This document shows positions 8,887 through 16,933 of a stretch of DNA of 64,000 bases, piece by piece. The position numbers and the translations under genes are program-made. The stretch's first letter is position 1, and the number at the start of each line of letters is the position of its first letter. Origin of the DNA: Burkholderia mayonis (lineage in GTDB: Bacteria; Pseudomonadota; Gammaproteobacteria; Burkholderiales; Burkholderiaceae); NCBI RefSeq assembly GCF_001523745.2, contig NZ_CP013387.1, positions 2,356,001 through 2,420,000 on the forward strand. Reading direction: 5' to 3'. Under the pieces are notes generated by a model. It was given only the letters and a program-made list of their open reading frames with translations. It was not told where the DNA came from and ran no database searches.

Positions 8887-9708
8887 GTGACTACTCTCGA
8901 TATCCCGGTCGGCGTCGGCCAGACCGCACTGTTCATCGCCTGGCAGCGTCATGCCGAAAGCCAGCGACCGGATGCGCTGTTTCATGATCCGTTCGCAGCC
9001 GCTCTGATCGAATACCTGGCGGGCACGCCGACTCATGCTCACGTCAGCGAAGTCGCCCGGCGCGCGAACTTCCCGCAGTACTTCGCCGTCCGCACCCGCT
9101 ACTTCGACGATGAGATCCAAGCCAACCTGAGTCGTGGCCTCCGGCAGGTCGTCACGCTCGCGGCCGGCGTCGACGGACGCCCGGTGCGCCTGCCATGCCC
9201 CGACGGCACCCGCTGGTTCGAGCTCGATCTCGACGACATCATCGCCTTCAAGCGCGAACTGATGAAGCGGTCCAAGCTGTCTCTGCAATGCGACTGGCGT
9301 CCGATTGTCGCCGATCTGACGTCCGGCTGGGACCGCCCGCTACGCGCGGCGGGCTTCGATCCCACGCAACCGACCGTCTGGCTTGTCGAAGGACTGCTCA
9401 TGTATCTGAGCGCCGCGGACGGCGACAAACTGATCCGCCGAATCTCCGATCAATCCGCTCCGGGCAGCGCGCTTCTGCTCGAACATCTCAATACCTTGAT
9501 GATGAGCGACGAGGGCAAGGAAACGCGCAAACGCGTCGAATCCCAGGGAGCGCGCTGGTTGTCCGCGCGGGACGACATCCAGGACTGGCTCGCCCACTCC
9601 GGATGGACCGCAGCCGTCCATGCGTCGGTCGATCCGGAGATTGCGCACGGACGCAGCGTCGCTCACATCCCAGCAGGCTGGTTCGCCTCATCGACGCGCT
9701 CGCCCTGA
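8887..9708 (+). CDS. SAM-dependent methyltransferase (leucine carboxyl methyltransferase-like) of the phz cluster
   Basis: A 273-residue class I methyltransferase of the LCMT/TIGR00027-like group, seen in bacterial natural-product loci. Early RTRYFDDEI, the SAM-binding TLAAGVDGRPVRL strand-loop (aspartate just after the glycine motif), acidic WFELDLDD and the VWLVEGLLMYL segment support the fold. It starts with GTG 26 bp after phzG; GGATAAGGAAA supplies the ribosome site. Position at the end of the phz operon suggests it methylates a phenazine (N-, O- or carboxyl). It is not related to Pseudomonas PhzM by visible motifs, so the target group is open. Confidence 0.82.
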   Translation: MTTLDIPVGVGQTALFIAWQRHAESQRPDALFHDPFAAALIEYLAGTPTHAHVSEVARRANFPQYFAVRTRYFDDEIQANLSRGLRQVVTLAAGVDGRPVRLPCPDGTRWFELDLDDIIAFKRELMKRSKLSLQCDWRPIVADLTSGWDRPLRAAGFDPTQPTVWLVEGLLMYLSAADGDKLIRRISDQSAPGSALLLEHLNTLMMSDEGKETRKRVESQGARWLSARDDIQDWLAHSGWTAAVHASVDPEIAHGRSVAHIPAGWFASSTRSP

Positions 9709-10350
9709 TTCGCCCGATGTAACGCAAACCGGTAAGCGCGGATGTCAGAGGGAAGTCGGCAACCCGGCGTCCCATCGAAGAGATCTGCGACTTACCGAGT
9801 CGCTTCGGATAGCGCGGCGCGGCTCTTACGGCGCGGCTGCCCGCGTCGCCATGGCGGTTCGTGCGATACGAGGCGTGCCGATCGGCGGCCGACCTTGCCG
9901 ATCCGTCGAACGACAAGGAGTTCGTCGGGTAATCGAGTTGGAATCCGCATCGCCGAGCTGCCAGAGACGAAACCGCCTGCGATCGAGACGCCGGCCGATC
10001 TCCGTCGCCCCCGGCGGCGCGCAGTCGCGCGCACGTTCGATCGATTCGCGTTCGCCTGAACGGCGCCGACGGCACCCGGCGGCAATGCGATCCGGCACGC
10101 CCCGGCGCTACAACTGAACAACGACCACAATTGTGCCGCGCCGGTCCACCCGGCTTATCGTCGCACGCACGAAAACGACGAGCATGCCGCGCGTCGATTG
10201 ATGTGCGCCCAGCGCTTGCCGCCGGCGACGGCCGCTTTCGGATTATCTCCCTCCTGTCGTACGTCTGATTCGATGACCGCAAGATTCGCATCGGCCGGTC
10301 ATAATCGCCCCCCCAACACCGCGGCTGTCTCATTCGAGCCGGCGGGAATC
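9709..10350. other. gene-free stretch between convergent phenazine transcripts
   Basis: About 640 bp between the rightward methyltransferase and the leftward phzC. The open frames here have no homology I can recognise and no ribosome sites. No clear terminator with a T-run was found. GC is ordinary. It may be decayed sequence, but nothing identifiable remains. Confidence 0.5.
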
Positions 10351-11784
10351 TCAGACAGGGATCAGCATGGCCCGGTTGACGCTGCCCGTGCGACTTTTCG
10401 CGCCGATGTCGGCAATCGATGCCGTACCGCGCTTGCGTACGATCAACATCGCGATTTCCAGCGACTGTTCGTAGTTCAACCGCGGATCGACAGTCGACTT
10501 GTACGCGCGCAAAAGATCCGCTTCGGTTAGATTGCGCGCACCGCCAAGGCATTCGGTCACGTTCTCGCCTGTCAGCTCCAGATGCACGCCGCCCAGATGC
10601 GTGCCGCAGGCGGCATGAATATCGAATGCCGCTTCGAGCTCCGCGCGGATATTGTCGAATCGCCGGGTCTTCACGCCGCCCGGCGTCGTCTCGCCATTGC
10701 CGTGCATCGGATCGCAGCACCACAGCACGCGCTGGCCCTCGGCCTTGACGGCGTTCAGGTGCTGCGGCAATTCCGCGTCTATCGCCGCCGCGCCCATGCG
10801 CGTGATGAGCGTCAGGCGGCCTGCTTCGTTTTCGGGATTCAGCGTATCGATCGTGCGCAATAGCTGGTCGGGCTTCACGCCGGGCCCGACTTTCAAGCCG
10901 ATCGGGTTGCGGATGCCCGAGCAGTATTCGACGTGCGCGCCGTCGAGCTGCGCGGTGCGCATGCCGATCCACGGAAAATGCGTCGACAGATTGAACCAGC
11001 CCCAATGCTGCGGCACCTGCCGTGTCACGGCCTCTTCGTAGTTCAGCAGCAGCATTTCGTGCGACGTGTAGAAGTCCACTTTCGCATAGCTGCCGAGCGG
11101 CTCGCCCGCGAGCGTCTCCATGAAGCGCACGGATTCGCCGATCGACTGCGCCATCCGCCGGTACTCGTCCTGAAGCCCCGCATGCGAAACCCACGCGAGA
11201 TCCCAATACTCGGGATGGTGCAAGTCGGCGAAACCGCCGTCGATCAACGCACGGACGAAATTCATCGTCAGCGCAGACTTCGAATGCGCGTCGATCAGAC
11301 GCTGAGGATCCGGCTCGCGGGCCTCCGCGCTGAACTCGCTCGCGTTGACGATATCGCCTCGGTAGCACGGCAAGGTCACGTGACCCCGCGTCTCCGTATC
11401 CGCCGAGCGCGGTTTCGCGTACTGGCCGGCGAAGCGACCGACGCGCACGACCGGCAGCTTCAAGCCATGCACGAGCACGAGGCTCATCTGCAGCAGCACT
11501 TTCAGGCGATTGGCGATGACGGGCGACGTGCAGTCGGCAAAACGCTCCGCACAATCGCCACCTTGCAGCAGAAAGCAGCGGCCTGCCGCCGCATCGGCCA
11601 GCTTGCGCTTCAGCGCCAGTACTTCCCATGACGTAACGAGCGGCGGCAGCTGACGCAGTTCGGCAACCGCGCGCTCCAGCGCCGCCGCGTCGCGGTATGT
11701 CGGCTGTTGCAATGCAGGCTTGGTTTTCCAAGAAGCAGGCGTCCAATGTTTGGTGACACGCACAGGAGAGAGATTGCGCTCCAT
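10351..11784 (-). CDS. phzC: class II DAHP synthase of the phenazine cluster (PhzC)
   Basis: A 477-residue type II 3-deoxy-D-arabino-heptulosonate-7-phosphate synthase, the first step of the shikimate pathway; it raises precursor flow for phenazines. Diagnostic segments are LLQGGDCAERF near residue 70, RVGRFAGQYAKPRS, the GIRNPIGLKVGP segment and VLWCCDPMHGNGE with the metal-binding residues, ending SVNRAMLIPV. The ATG at 11784 (MERNLSPVRV) has GAGCGGA upstream; longer in-frame extensions lack family sequence. Unlike most clusters it is transcribed opposite to the other phz genes, downstream of a quinone oxidoreductase, with a hairpin in its leader. Confidence 0.93.
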   Translation of the reverse strand: MERNLSPVRVTKHWTPASWKTKPALQQPTYRDAAALERAVAELRQLPPLVTSWEVLALKRKLADAAAGRCFLLQGGDCAERFADCTSPVIANRLKVLLQMSLVLVHGLKLPVVRVGRFAGQYAKPRSADTETRGHVTLPCYRGDIVNASEFSAEAREPDPQRLIDAHSKSALTMNFVRALIDGGFADLHHPEYWDLAWVSHAGLQDEYRRMAQSIGESVRFMETLAGEPLGSYAKVDFYTSHEMLLLNYEEAVTRQVPQHWGWFNLSTHFPWIGMRTAQLDGAHVEYCSGIRNPIGLKVGPGVKPDQLLRTIDTLNPENEAGRLTLITRMGAAAIDAELPQHLNAVKAEGQRVLWCCDPMHGNGETTPGGVKTRRFDNIRAELEAAFDIHAACGTHLGGVHLELTGENVTECLGGARNLTEADLLRAYKSTVDPRLNYEQSLEIAMLIVRKRGTASIADIGAKSRTGSVNRAMLIPV

Positions 11785-11817
11785 AATTCCGCTCGAATGG
11801 TGAACATGCCTTCGATC

Positions 11818-11847
11818 GGATGGACTTTGCGTTGCGGAAGTCCATCC
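11818..11847 (-). promoter_or_regulatory. perfect 10-bp stem-loop in the phzC leader
   Basis: GGATGGACTT at 11818-11827 pairs exactly with AAGTCCATCC at 11838-11847 around a 10-base loop. It sits between the quinone-oxidoreductase stop and the phzC start, about 34 bases before the ATG. No T-run follows on the minus strand, so it is more likely a leader structure, processing site or protein-binding dyad than a simple terminator. Confidence 0.55.
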
Positions 11848-11870
11848 GCGCCTATGCCGCTGCCGCACCG

Positions 11871-12914
11871 CTACAGCTTCACGAGTACCGTTCCGAGATG
11901 ACGCCCGTGAACCGTGTCGCACAACGCGACGGGCGCCTGCTCCAGTCCATCGATCACCGTATGCGGGAATGAGATGTCTCCGGACCGCAGCCACTCGGGG
12001 AACAATTCGAACCATTCCCGCTTGGCCTCCGGATTGTCGTCGGCACTGTAGCCGCGCATCGTGATTCGCTTCAGGAGGATCTGGACCGCGTCGAGCTCGA
12101 CGGGAGCGACGCGGCCCGTGCCTCGTGCGGCAAGCTGGCCCGACAGCGTTCCGACGATCACGAAGCGCGCGCCCTCCCGGGCGACCGTCACGGCCGCCTG
12201 CAGTTGCTCGCCGCCGACGGAATCGATGAAGACGTCGAGACCGCCTTGCGCCGCATCCGCCAATTGGTTCACGAAAGGCTGCTCGCCGCCGCGGATCACC
12301 GCTGCGTCGTACCCCAGCTCGGCGACCAGCCGATTCGCCTTCTCGCGCGAGCTGGTGCTGCCGATCACGCGCCCTGCTCCCAGCCGACGCGCGATCTGTC
12401 CCGCCATCGAACCGATCGCGCCGCCGGCGCTCGATACGAAAACCCTATCGCCCGGACGGATCTGCACGCCACGGGTCAACGCCGCATAGGCCGTCCAGCC
12501 GTGCCCCAGATAGCCAAGATACCCGATCGGCTCCGGCAACGGCTTGCCGACGCGGGAACACGCCTGTACCGGAACCGCGGCGTAATCGCGCCATCCGCTG
12601 AAATGCGTGACCATGTCGCCAGGCGATAACGTGCCGCCGGCCGGCGCTTTCACCACCTCGCCGATCGCCTCGCCCCGCAGCGCGTCGCCGGCTCGCAACG
12701 CGGGAAAAGGCACGCCCGGCACGTCCTCCGCACCTTCGCTCACCATCGCGCGAAGCGAAGCCGAAATCAGGAAATAGCGGTTGCGAACCAGCACTTCCCC
12801 CGCACCGGCCTCCGGCACGGGTACGGTGGCCATTTCGAAATGTTCCGGCGCAGGCAGCCCTTTAAGCCGCGTCTTCAATCTCACCTCGCGACTCATCGGA
12901 ATAAACGCTGTCAT
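11871..12914 (-). CDS. zinc-independent NADP-dependent oxidoreductase (MDR family, quinone/enone reductase-like)
   Basis: A 347-residue medium-chain reductase of the leukotriene-B4-dehydrogenase/curcumin-reductase type, which reduces quinones or enones with NADPH. The N-terminal catalytic domain is followed by a Rossmann domain with SSAGGAIGSMAGQIARRLGA (the glycine motif of the group) and VFIDSVGGEQLQAAV. Zinc-ligand cysteines of alcohol dehydrogenases are absent. The ATG at 12914 (MTAFIPMSREV) has AAGGGGATC just upstream. It precedes phzC on the same strand and is divergent from a TetR gene. It may act on a phenazine or protect against redox-active phenazines; that is inference. Confidence 0.85.
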   Translation of the reverse strand: MTAFIPMSREVRLKTRLKGLPAPEHFEMATVPVPEAGAGEVLVRNRYFLISASLRAMVSEGAEDVPGVPFPALRAGDALRGEAIGEVVKAPAGGTLSPGDMVTHFSGWRDYAAVPVQACSRVGKPLPEPIGYLGYLGHGWTAYAALTRGVQIRPGDRVFVSSAGGAIGSMAGQIARRLGAGRVIGSTSSREKANRLVAELGYDAAVIRGGEQPFVNQLADAAQGGLDVFIDSVGGEQLQAAVTVAREGARFVIVGTLSGQLAARGTGRVAPVELDAVQILLKRITMRGYSADDNPEAKREWFELFPEWLRSGDISFPHTVIDGLEQAPVALCDTVHGRHLGTVLVKL

Positions 12915-12934
12915 ATTTGATCCCCTTGACCCTG

Positions 12935-12951
12935 TTCGCCCGTCGGGCGAA
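12935..12951. promoter_or_regulatory. perfect palindrome in the oxidoreductase/TetR divergent promoter
   Basis: TTCGCCCGTCGGGCGAA is a perfect 8-bp inverted repeat around one base. It lies 20 bp before the oxidoreductase ATG and 69 bp before the TetR ATG. Size and place are those of a TetR-family operator, so the adjacent regulator probably represses both genes from here. Confidence 0.65.
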
Positions 12952-13020
12952 TATGCAGACAATACATTCTTGCTGCAGGGTGCCGACTTGGCTACTCGCA
13001 TTTCCCGGCCCGCGGACGCG

Positions 13021-13743
13021 ATGCGGAGAGAGCCGCGGCAGAAGCGATCACGCGTCACGATCGATTCGATTCTCGACGCCACAGCTCACGTTCTAGGAGA
13101 ACGTGGCTGGACGGGACTGACGACGAACATCGTCGCCGACGTCGCCGGGGTCAGTATCGGTTCGCTATACCAGTACTTTCCGAACAAGCTCGGATTGGTC
13201 GAAGCAGTCAGGCGGCGGCATTTCGAAGAAGTGCTCAACGCACTGCGCACGGCGGCAAACACCAGAACGCCTTACGCGATGCGCATCGAGGCTTTCGTCG
13301 ACGGCGTCATCGCGGCCCATAGCCGCTATCCGGCCGCTCACAAGGTCCTGCTCGAAGAAGCGCCGCGCAGCGCCGATGCGCGGCGTCTCCACGACGAATT
13401 TGGCGCATGGTACGAGAAAGGGTGCCGGGCGCTCGTCCAATGCACGGCCGGCGCACGCGAAGGCGATGATCGCCTGCGCATTTCCGCTCGTGTGCTGGCG
13501 TCCGCGGTCGCCGGCGTCGTACACGACGCAGCCCAGCAGCGCACGCTGGACGCACTGGACCTCAGACGGGAACTGATCGCACTGGTCGAATCCATCTGCA
13601 AGAACAATCGCTCACGGCGCCACGACAATACGGGTGCTATCGCCGGTCATACGGACAGACATCCGGCCGCACCGGACGCAAACGCCGTCGCCGCGGATGC
13701 CGGTTGCGTCGCGGCGTCCACGGAGCGCCACTTCGGAAAGTGA
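13021..13743 (+). CDS. TetR-family transcriptional regulator
   Basis: A 240-residue regulator. After a basic leader (RREPRQKRSRVTI) the helix-turn-helix is clear at about residues 20-65: ATAHVLGERGWTGLTTN, then ADVAGVSIGSLYQYFPNK, the family signature. The C-terminal ligand domain is ordinary to about residue 195, then an Ala/Asp/His-rich tail of about 45 residues follows that is not usual for the family. The ATG at 13021 is the first good start; a TTG at 12988 would add 11 residues. Divergent from the oxidoreductase-phzC pair across a perfect palindrome, which suggests local control by a redox metabolite or phenazine. Confidence 0.85.
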   Translation: MRREPRQKRSRVTIDSILDATAHVLGERGWTGLTTNIVADVAGVSIGSLYQYFPNKLGLVEAVRRRHFEEVLNALRTAANTRTPYAMRIEAFVDGVIAAHSRYPAAHKVLLEEAPRSADARRLHDEFGAWYEKGCRALVQCTAGAREGDDRLRISARVLASAVAGVVHDAAQQRTLDALDLRRELIALVESICKNNRSRRHDNTGAIAGHTDRHPAAPDANAVAADAGCVAASTERHFGK

Positions 13744-13977
13744 CGCCAGCGCGTGCGTCAACCGCACCAGCACGCGCCAGTCGACGATGACGAGAAGCAC
13801 GCGTTCCGTGTAAGCCCGTCGAATGGCTCGCGCACGCGACACAATGCCGAAAGCAACGCTCCGGTCACGATCGGCAACGCGCGTTGTCAACGGGAGCGAG
13901 AACCCGAAGAGGCAGGTGTTTTGCGCATGCCTCGATCGAGCGGGCAAGCGAGGATGCAGGCGAAAGTGCGAGCGCGG

Positions 13978-14171
13978 GCGCGCACGAGCCCTTCGGCCGC
14001 GAAATCGCGATCCATTGGCCGGGACGCGTGTCGGTCACGCGAATGCCTTTGTAGACGGTCACGCCCGTGCACACGATCGGCGCGATCTCGTCGAACGCGA
14101 CGTTGCTCGGCAAATGGCCGACATAGTTCGGACCGGCGACTCCATACTCCGCGTAGCTGCCGTTCATCGAA
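13978..14171 (-). pseudogene. truncated, internally deleted copy of the neighbouring alcohol dehydrogenase
   Basis: The 194 bp align with the intact dehydrogenase at 15607-16632. Bases 13978-14007 match 15704-15733, and 14008-14171 match 16116-16279 at roughly 93% identity by eye. The two pieces join at CGAAATCG, an 8-mer present in the intact gene at 15726 and 16108, so 382 bp were lost between short repeats, shifting the frame. Both ends of the gene are missing. It still encodes NGSYAEY and [17 protein letters not shown] in one frame, but cannot make a functional enzyme. Confidence 0.9.
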
Positions 14172-14210
14172 CCTCATGTCGGACGCCGGCCGGTCAGCCA
14201 AAAGAGGCTT

Positions 14211-14241
14211 TTCGGAAAACGATCGGGCTAATGGCGCAAGA
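14211..14241 (+). repeat. imperfect copy of the ABC permease 3' end (1858-1888)
   Basis: 31 bp here match the last codons of the permease gene at 1858-1888 at 26 positions, in the same direction, including TTCGGAA, ACGATCGGGC and ATGGC. The two copies flank the whole phenazine region. They may be relics of an insertion or duplication; chance similarity is possible because the match is short. Confidence 0.4.
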
Positions 14242-14458
14242 AAACGCCAGAGCGAACACGCCGCGCAGAACCGGTGCCAAGCCCGTTCCGCGTGCGCCCC
14301 CAACGCGACGCAACGCTTGTCACAGACCCGGTTTCGCCTAGACTTCGCTGTATAGGCTTCGAACAGCAGGCCTATCACGCACGCGCCTCGCCGGGTAAAA
14401 CGCCATCGAAGTCATTGGTCCGACGCATGTGCCCGGGCGAACCCTGACAGAGGTCATC

Positions 14459-14968
14459 ATGAGACGGATCTATTTCCTGCTGCCCGACGCGGACATGGCA
14501 CGGGTGATCGTTGACGAGCTGCTGCTCAAGCGCATTGAATGGCGGCGCATCCACGTCATCGCGAACGACATGGTTCCGCTGGAGAATCTGCCCGAAGCGT
14601 CGATCACCCAAAGCAGCGACCTGTTGCCGGCGCTCGCCCGCGGAACCGCCGCGGGCGGCGTCACCGGCGCGCTCGCCGGGCTGGTCGCGATCGTGTTCCC
14701 GCCCGCCGGCCTGACGATTGCGGGCGGCGCGGTGGTCGCGCTCGCCGTCGCCGGAGCGGGCTTCGGTGCGTGGGTCGGCACGATGATCGGCGTGAGCGTG
14801 CCGAATACCCGGTTGAAACACTTCCAGGACGCCGTCGAAAATGGGGAATTGCTGATGATGATAGACGTGCACCGCGACCGGGTCGAAGAAATCGAAGCGC
14901 TAGTCAAGCAGCATCACCCAGAGGCACACCTCGAAGGCACCGATCCGACCATTCCCGCATTCCCTTGA
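14459..14968 (+). CDS. glycine-zipper membrane-associated stress protein (DUF1269-like)
   Basis: A 169-residue protein with a short N-terminal alpha/beta piece (RRIYFLLPDADMARVIVDEL), then a long Gly/Ala-rich membrane-insertable segment (about residues 60-115, repeated GxxxG spacing as in ALARGTAAGGVTGALAGL), then a C-terminal piece ending in KQHHPEAHLEG. This plan is that of DUF1269/glycine-zipper proteins, often induced in low-oxygen or stress regulons; biochemical role is unknown. The ATG at 14459 has GACAGAGG upstream. An alternative start at 14429 would add ten residues without a ribosome site. It reads toward the next gene, convergently. Confidence 0.75.
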   Translation: MRRIYFLLPDADMARVIVDELLLKRIEWRRIHVIANDMVPLENLPEASITQSSDLLPALARGTAAGGVTGALAGLVAIVFPPAGLTIAGGAVVALAVAGAGFGAWVGTMIGVSVPNTRLKHFQDAVENGELLMMIDVHRDRVEEIEALVKQHHPEAHLEGTDPTIPAFP

Positions 14969-15020
14969 TGCAAGTCAGGCTGCGGCTGTTCCAAGCCGCC
15001 CATCGGGACCGAATTCCTAC

Positions 15021-15476
15021 CTATCCGCCAATCAGATCCTGCATGTCGTCGCCGGCAGAGTGGGGATAGCCGCCGGGATAAGCTCGAAGGTCCGCTCGTA
15101 CCCGATTGACCCACGGATTCCCGGCAACGCCGGCCGGATAATCACAAGGCGACTGTCTCATTCTCACGACCTCGCCGGCTCTCAACGCAGCCGCCACCGA
15201 CTCGGTCAGCTCGGAGCGAAAGTCGCGCCGATACCGATAGAAGTCGTCGGCCGACACGATGAGATTGACGGGTCTGGACAAATGAACCGGCGTGCTCTCG
15301 CCGGTATACGCATCCGGAAAATCCAGCATTTCGTGGATTTCCAGCGTGTAGCGATCGTCGAGCGATCGCAAGCTGAGCTGATATGTCCGACATGCGCCGT
15401 TCACTTCGCGCACCTGCAGCCGGTAGCGATGAACAGGCGCCCTCGCTTCATTATTTGCGTTCGATTCTTTGATCAC
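15021..15476 (-). CDS. conserved hypothetical protein
   Basis: A 151-residue soluble protein with no domain I recognise. It has balanced composition (EVNGACRTYQLSLRSLDDRYTLEIHEM in two pieces), Tyr/Arg-rich middle (DDFYRYRRDFRSELTES) and a Gly/Pro-rich end. Third-position GC is high on this strand and it fills the gap between two convergent/tandem genes, so it is likely coding. No signal peptide or membrane segment. It lies 130 bp downstream of the alcohol dehydrogenase on the same strand and could be co-transcribed. Confidence 0.6.
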   Translation of the reverse strand: MIKESNANNEARAPVHRYRLQVREVNGACRTYQLSLRSLDDRYTLEIHEMLDFPDAYTGESTPVHLSRPVNLIVSADDFYRYRRDFRSELTESVAAALRAGEVVRMRQSPCDYPAGVAGNPWVNRVRADLRAYPGGYPHSAGDDMQDLIGG

Positions 15477-15606
15477 GTTTTCCAGTCATTCCTTAGCGTT
15501 CTGTCATCCGCGACTTCGGCAAGACGACGTCAGCCGCGGTGAAGCAGCCGCACGTTTTCGAGCCTCGGGCAAGCGCAGGCGGCCCCGCCGCCCGCGCTCC
15601 TTTGCA

Positions 15607-16632
15607 TCACTCCCCCGTCAACACGATCCGCCCATCGACCTTTCCGGCCCGCAGCGACGCGAATATGTCGTTGATGTTCTCGAGCCTGTCGCGATGAATA
15701 TGCGCGCGCACGAGCCCTTCGGCCGCGAAATCGAGCGATTCCTGCAAATCGCGCCGCGTGCCGACGATCGACCCGCGCACCGTGATCCCGTTGAGCACCG
15801 TCGAAAAAATCGGCAGCGGAAAATCGCCGGGCGGCAGTCCGTTCAGCGCGACCGTCCCGCCGCGCCGCACCATCCCGAGCGCCTGCGCGAACGCGCCGCG
15901 CGAGACGGCCGTCACGAGCACGCCGTGCACGCCGCCGATCTCTTTCTGAATCACCGCCGCGGGATCGCTCGTCGACGCGTCGACGACGAACTTCGCGCCG
16001 AGCTTGCGCGCAAGCTCGAGCTTCTCCGGCGCGACGTCGACCGCCACGACGTGCAGCCCCATCGCATTCGCATACTGGACCGCGACGTGCCCGAGCCCGC
16101 CGATCCCCGAAATCGCGATCCATTGGCCGGGGCGCGTATCGGTCACGCGAATGCCCTTGTAGACGGTCACGCCCGCGCACAGGATCGGCGCGATCTCGTC
16201 GAACGCGACGTTGCTCGGCAGATGGCCGACGTAGTTCGGATCGGCGACCACGTACTCCGCGTAGCTGCCGTTCACCGAATAGCCGGTGTTCTGCTGCTCG
16301 TGGCACAGCGTCTCCCAGCCGGTCTGGCAATACTCGCAATGGCCGCATGCGGTGTAGAGCCACGGCACGCCGACGCGATCGCCTTCCTTCACGTGCTTGA
16401 CGCCTCCGCCCACCGCCGAGACGAAGCCGACGCCCTCATGTCCCGGAATGAACGGCAGCGTCGGCTTGACGGGCCAGTCGCCGTCGGCCGCGTGCAGATC
16501 GGTATGGCACACGCCCGATGCCTTGATGTTCACGAGAATCTGGCCCGGTGCGGGTGTCGGCACGAGAACTTCCTCGATGCGAAGCGGTTCGCCGAATGCG
16601 TGCACCACCGCCGCCTTCATGTATTGCGCCAT
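15607..16632 (-). CDS. adhP: zinc-dependent alcohol dehydrogenase (AdhP/AdhA-like)
   Basis: A 341-residue medium-chain dehydrogenase that interconverts primary alcohols and aldehydes with NAD. Catalytic-zinc ligands are C42 in SGVCHTDLH and H65/E66 in PGHEGVGFV; the structural zinc loop [15 protein letters not shown] follows, then the Rossmann motif [13 protein letters not shown]. The ATG at 16632 has AGGAGCGACTG upstream; the longer frame to 16692 runs into the promoter. An Anr/FNR-like dyad lies 60 bp before the start, fitting a fermentative role at low oxygen. A damaged second copy of part of this gene lies at 13978-14171. Confidence 0.95.
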   Translation of the reverse strand: MAQYMKAAVVHAFGEPLRIEEVLVPTPAPGQILVNIKASGVCHTDLHAADGDWPVKPTLPFIPGHEGVGFVSAVGGGVKHVKEGDRVGVPWLYTACGHCEYCQTGWETLCHEQQNTGYSVNGSYAEYVVADPNYVGHLPSNVAFDEIAPILCAGVTVYKGIRVTDTRPGQWIAISGIGGLGHVAVQYANAMGLHVVAVDVAPEKLELARKLGAKFVVDASTSDPAAVIQKEIGGVHGVLVTAVSRGAFAQALGMVRRGGTVALNGLPPGDFPLPIFSTVLNGITVRGSIVGTRRDLQESLDFAAEGLVRAHIHRDRLENINDIFASLRAGKVDGRIVLTGE

Positions 16633-16691
16633 CAGTCGCTCCTGGTTGGTTCGATGACCGATCGAGTATCGATCACGCGCCGCGCCGGTCA

Positions 16692-16705
16692 TTGACGTGC
16701 GTCAA
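16692..16705. promoter_or_regulatory. Anr/FNR-like box upstream of the alcohol dehydrogenase
   Basis: TTGACGTGCGTCAA has the TTGAC-N4-GTCAA dyad close to the Anr/FNR consensus TTGAT-N4-ATCAA. It is centred about 66 bp before the adh start codon, a normal place for an activator site. A similar box precedes the BON-domain gene (31326). Confidence 0.6.
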
Positions 16706-16933
16706 CCGCGCCCGGCACGCCGCGCGGTCTCATTGACGATTCGCTCCCTTTTCGGGATGTCGACGCGCGCCGCCGCTCGCGGCGGCTCACGATCCTGCGG
16801 ACGTGCGGCCGTTCGCCGTGCATGCGCTCGCCCGCGTCGGGCGCAGCGCTCACCGCGCACGTGCATGCATCGTTCTCGGCCACGGACACCGGCCATCTCG
16901 GCGCGCGGGACGCGAGGCTCGGGGCAACCGCAT

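Noticed and set aside
9488..11845. A 785-residue open frame on the minus strand across phzC and the gap beside it
   Set aside because: It overlaps phzC in another frame, is Arg/Ala-rich, and has no family resemblance; a shadow of high-GC coding DNA.
13751..13790. GTGCGTCAACCGC also occurs at the adh promoter (16697), suggesting a duplicated promoter
   Set aside because: The match is only 13 bp and lies on the wrong side of the adh remnant for a simple duplication; could be chance.
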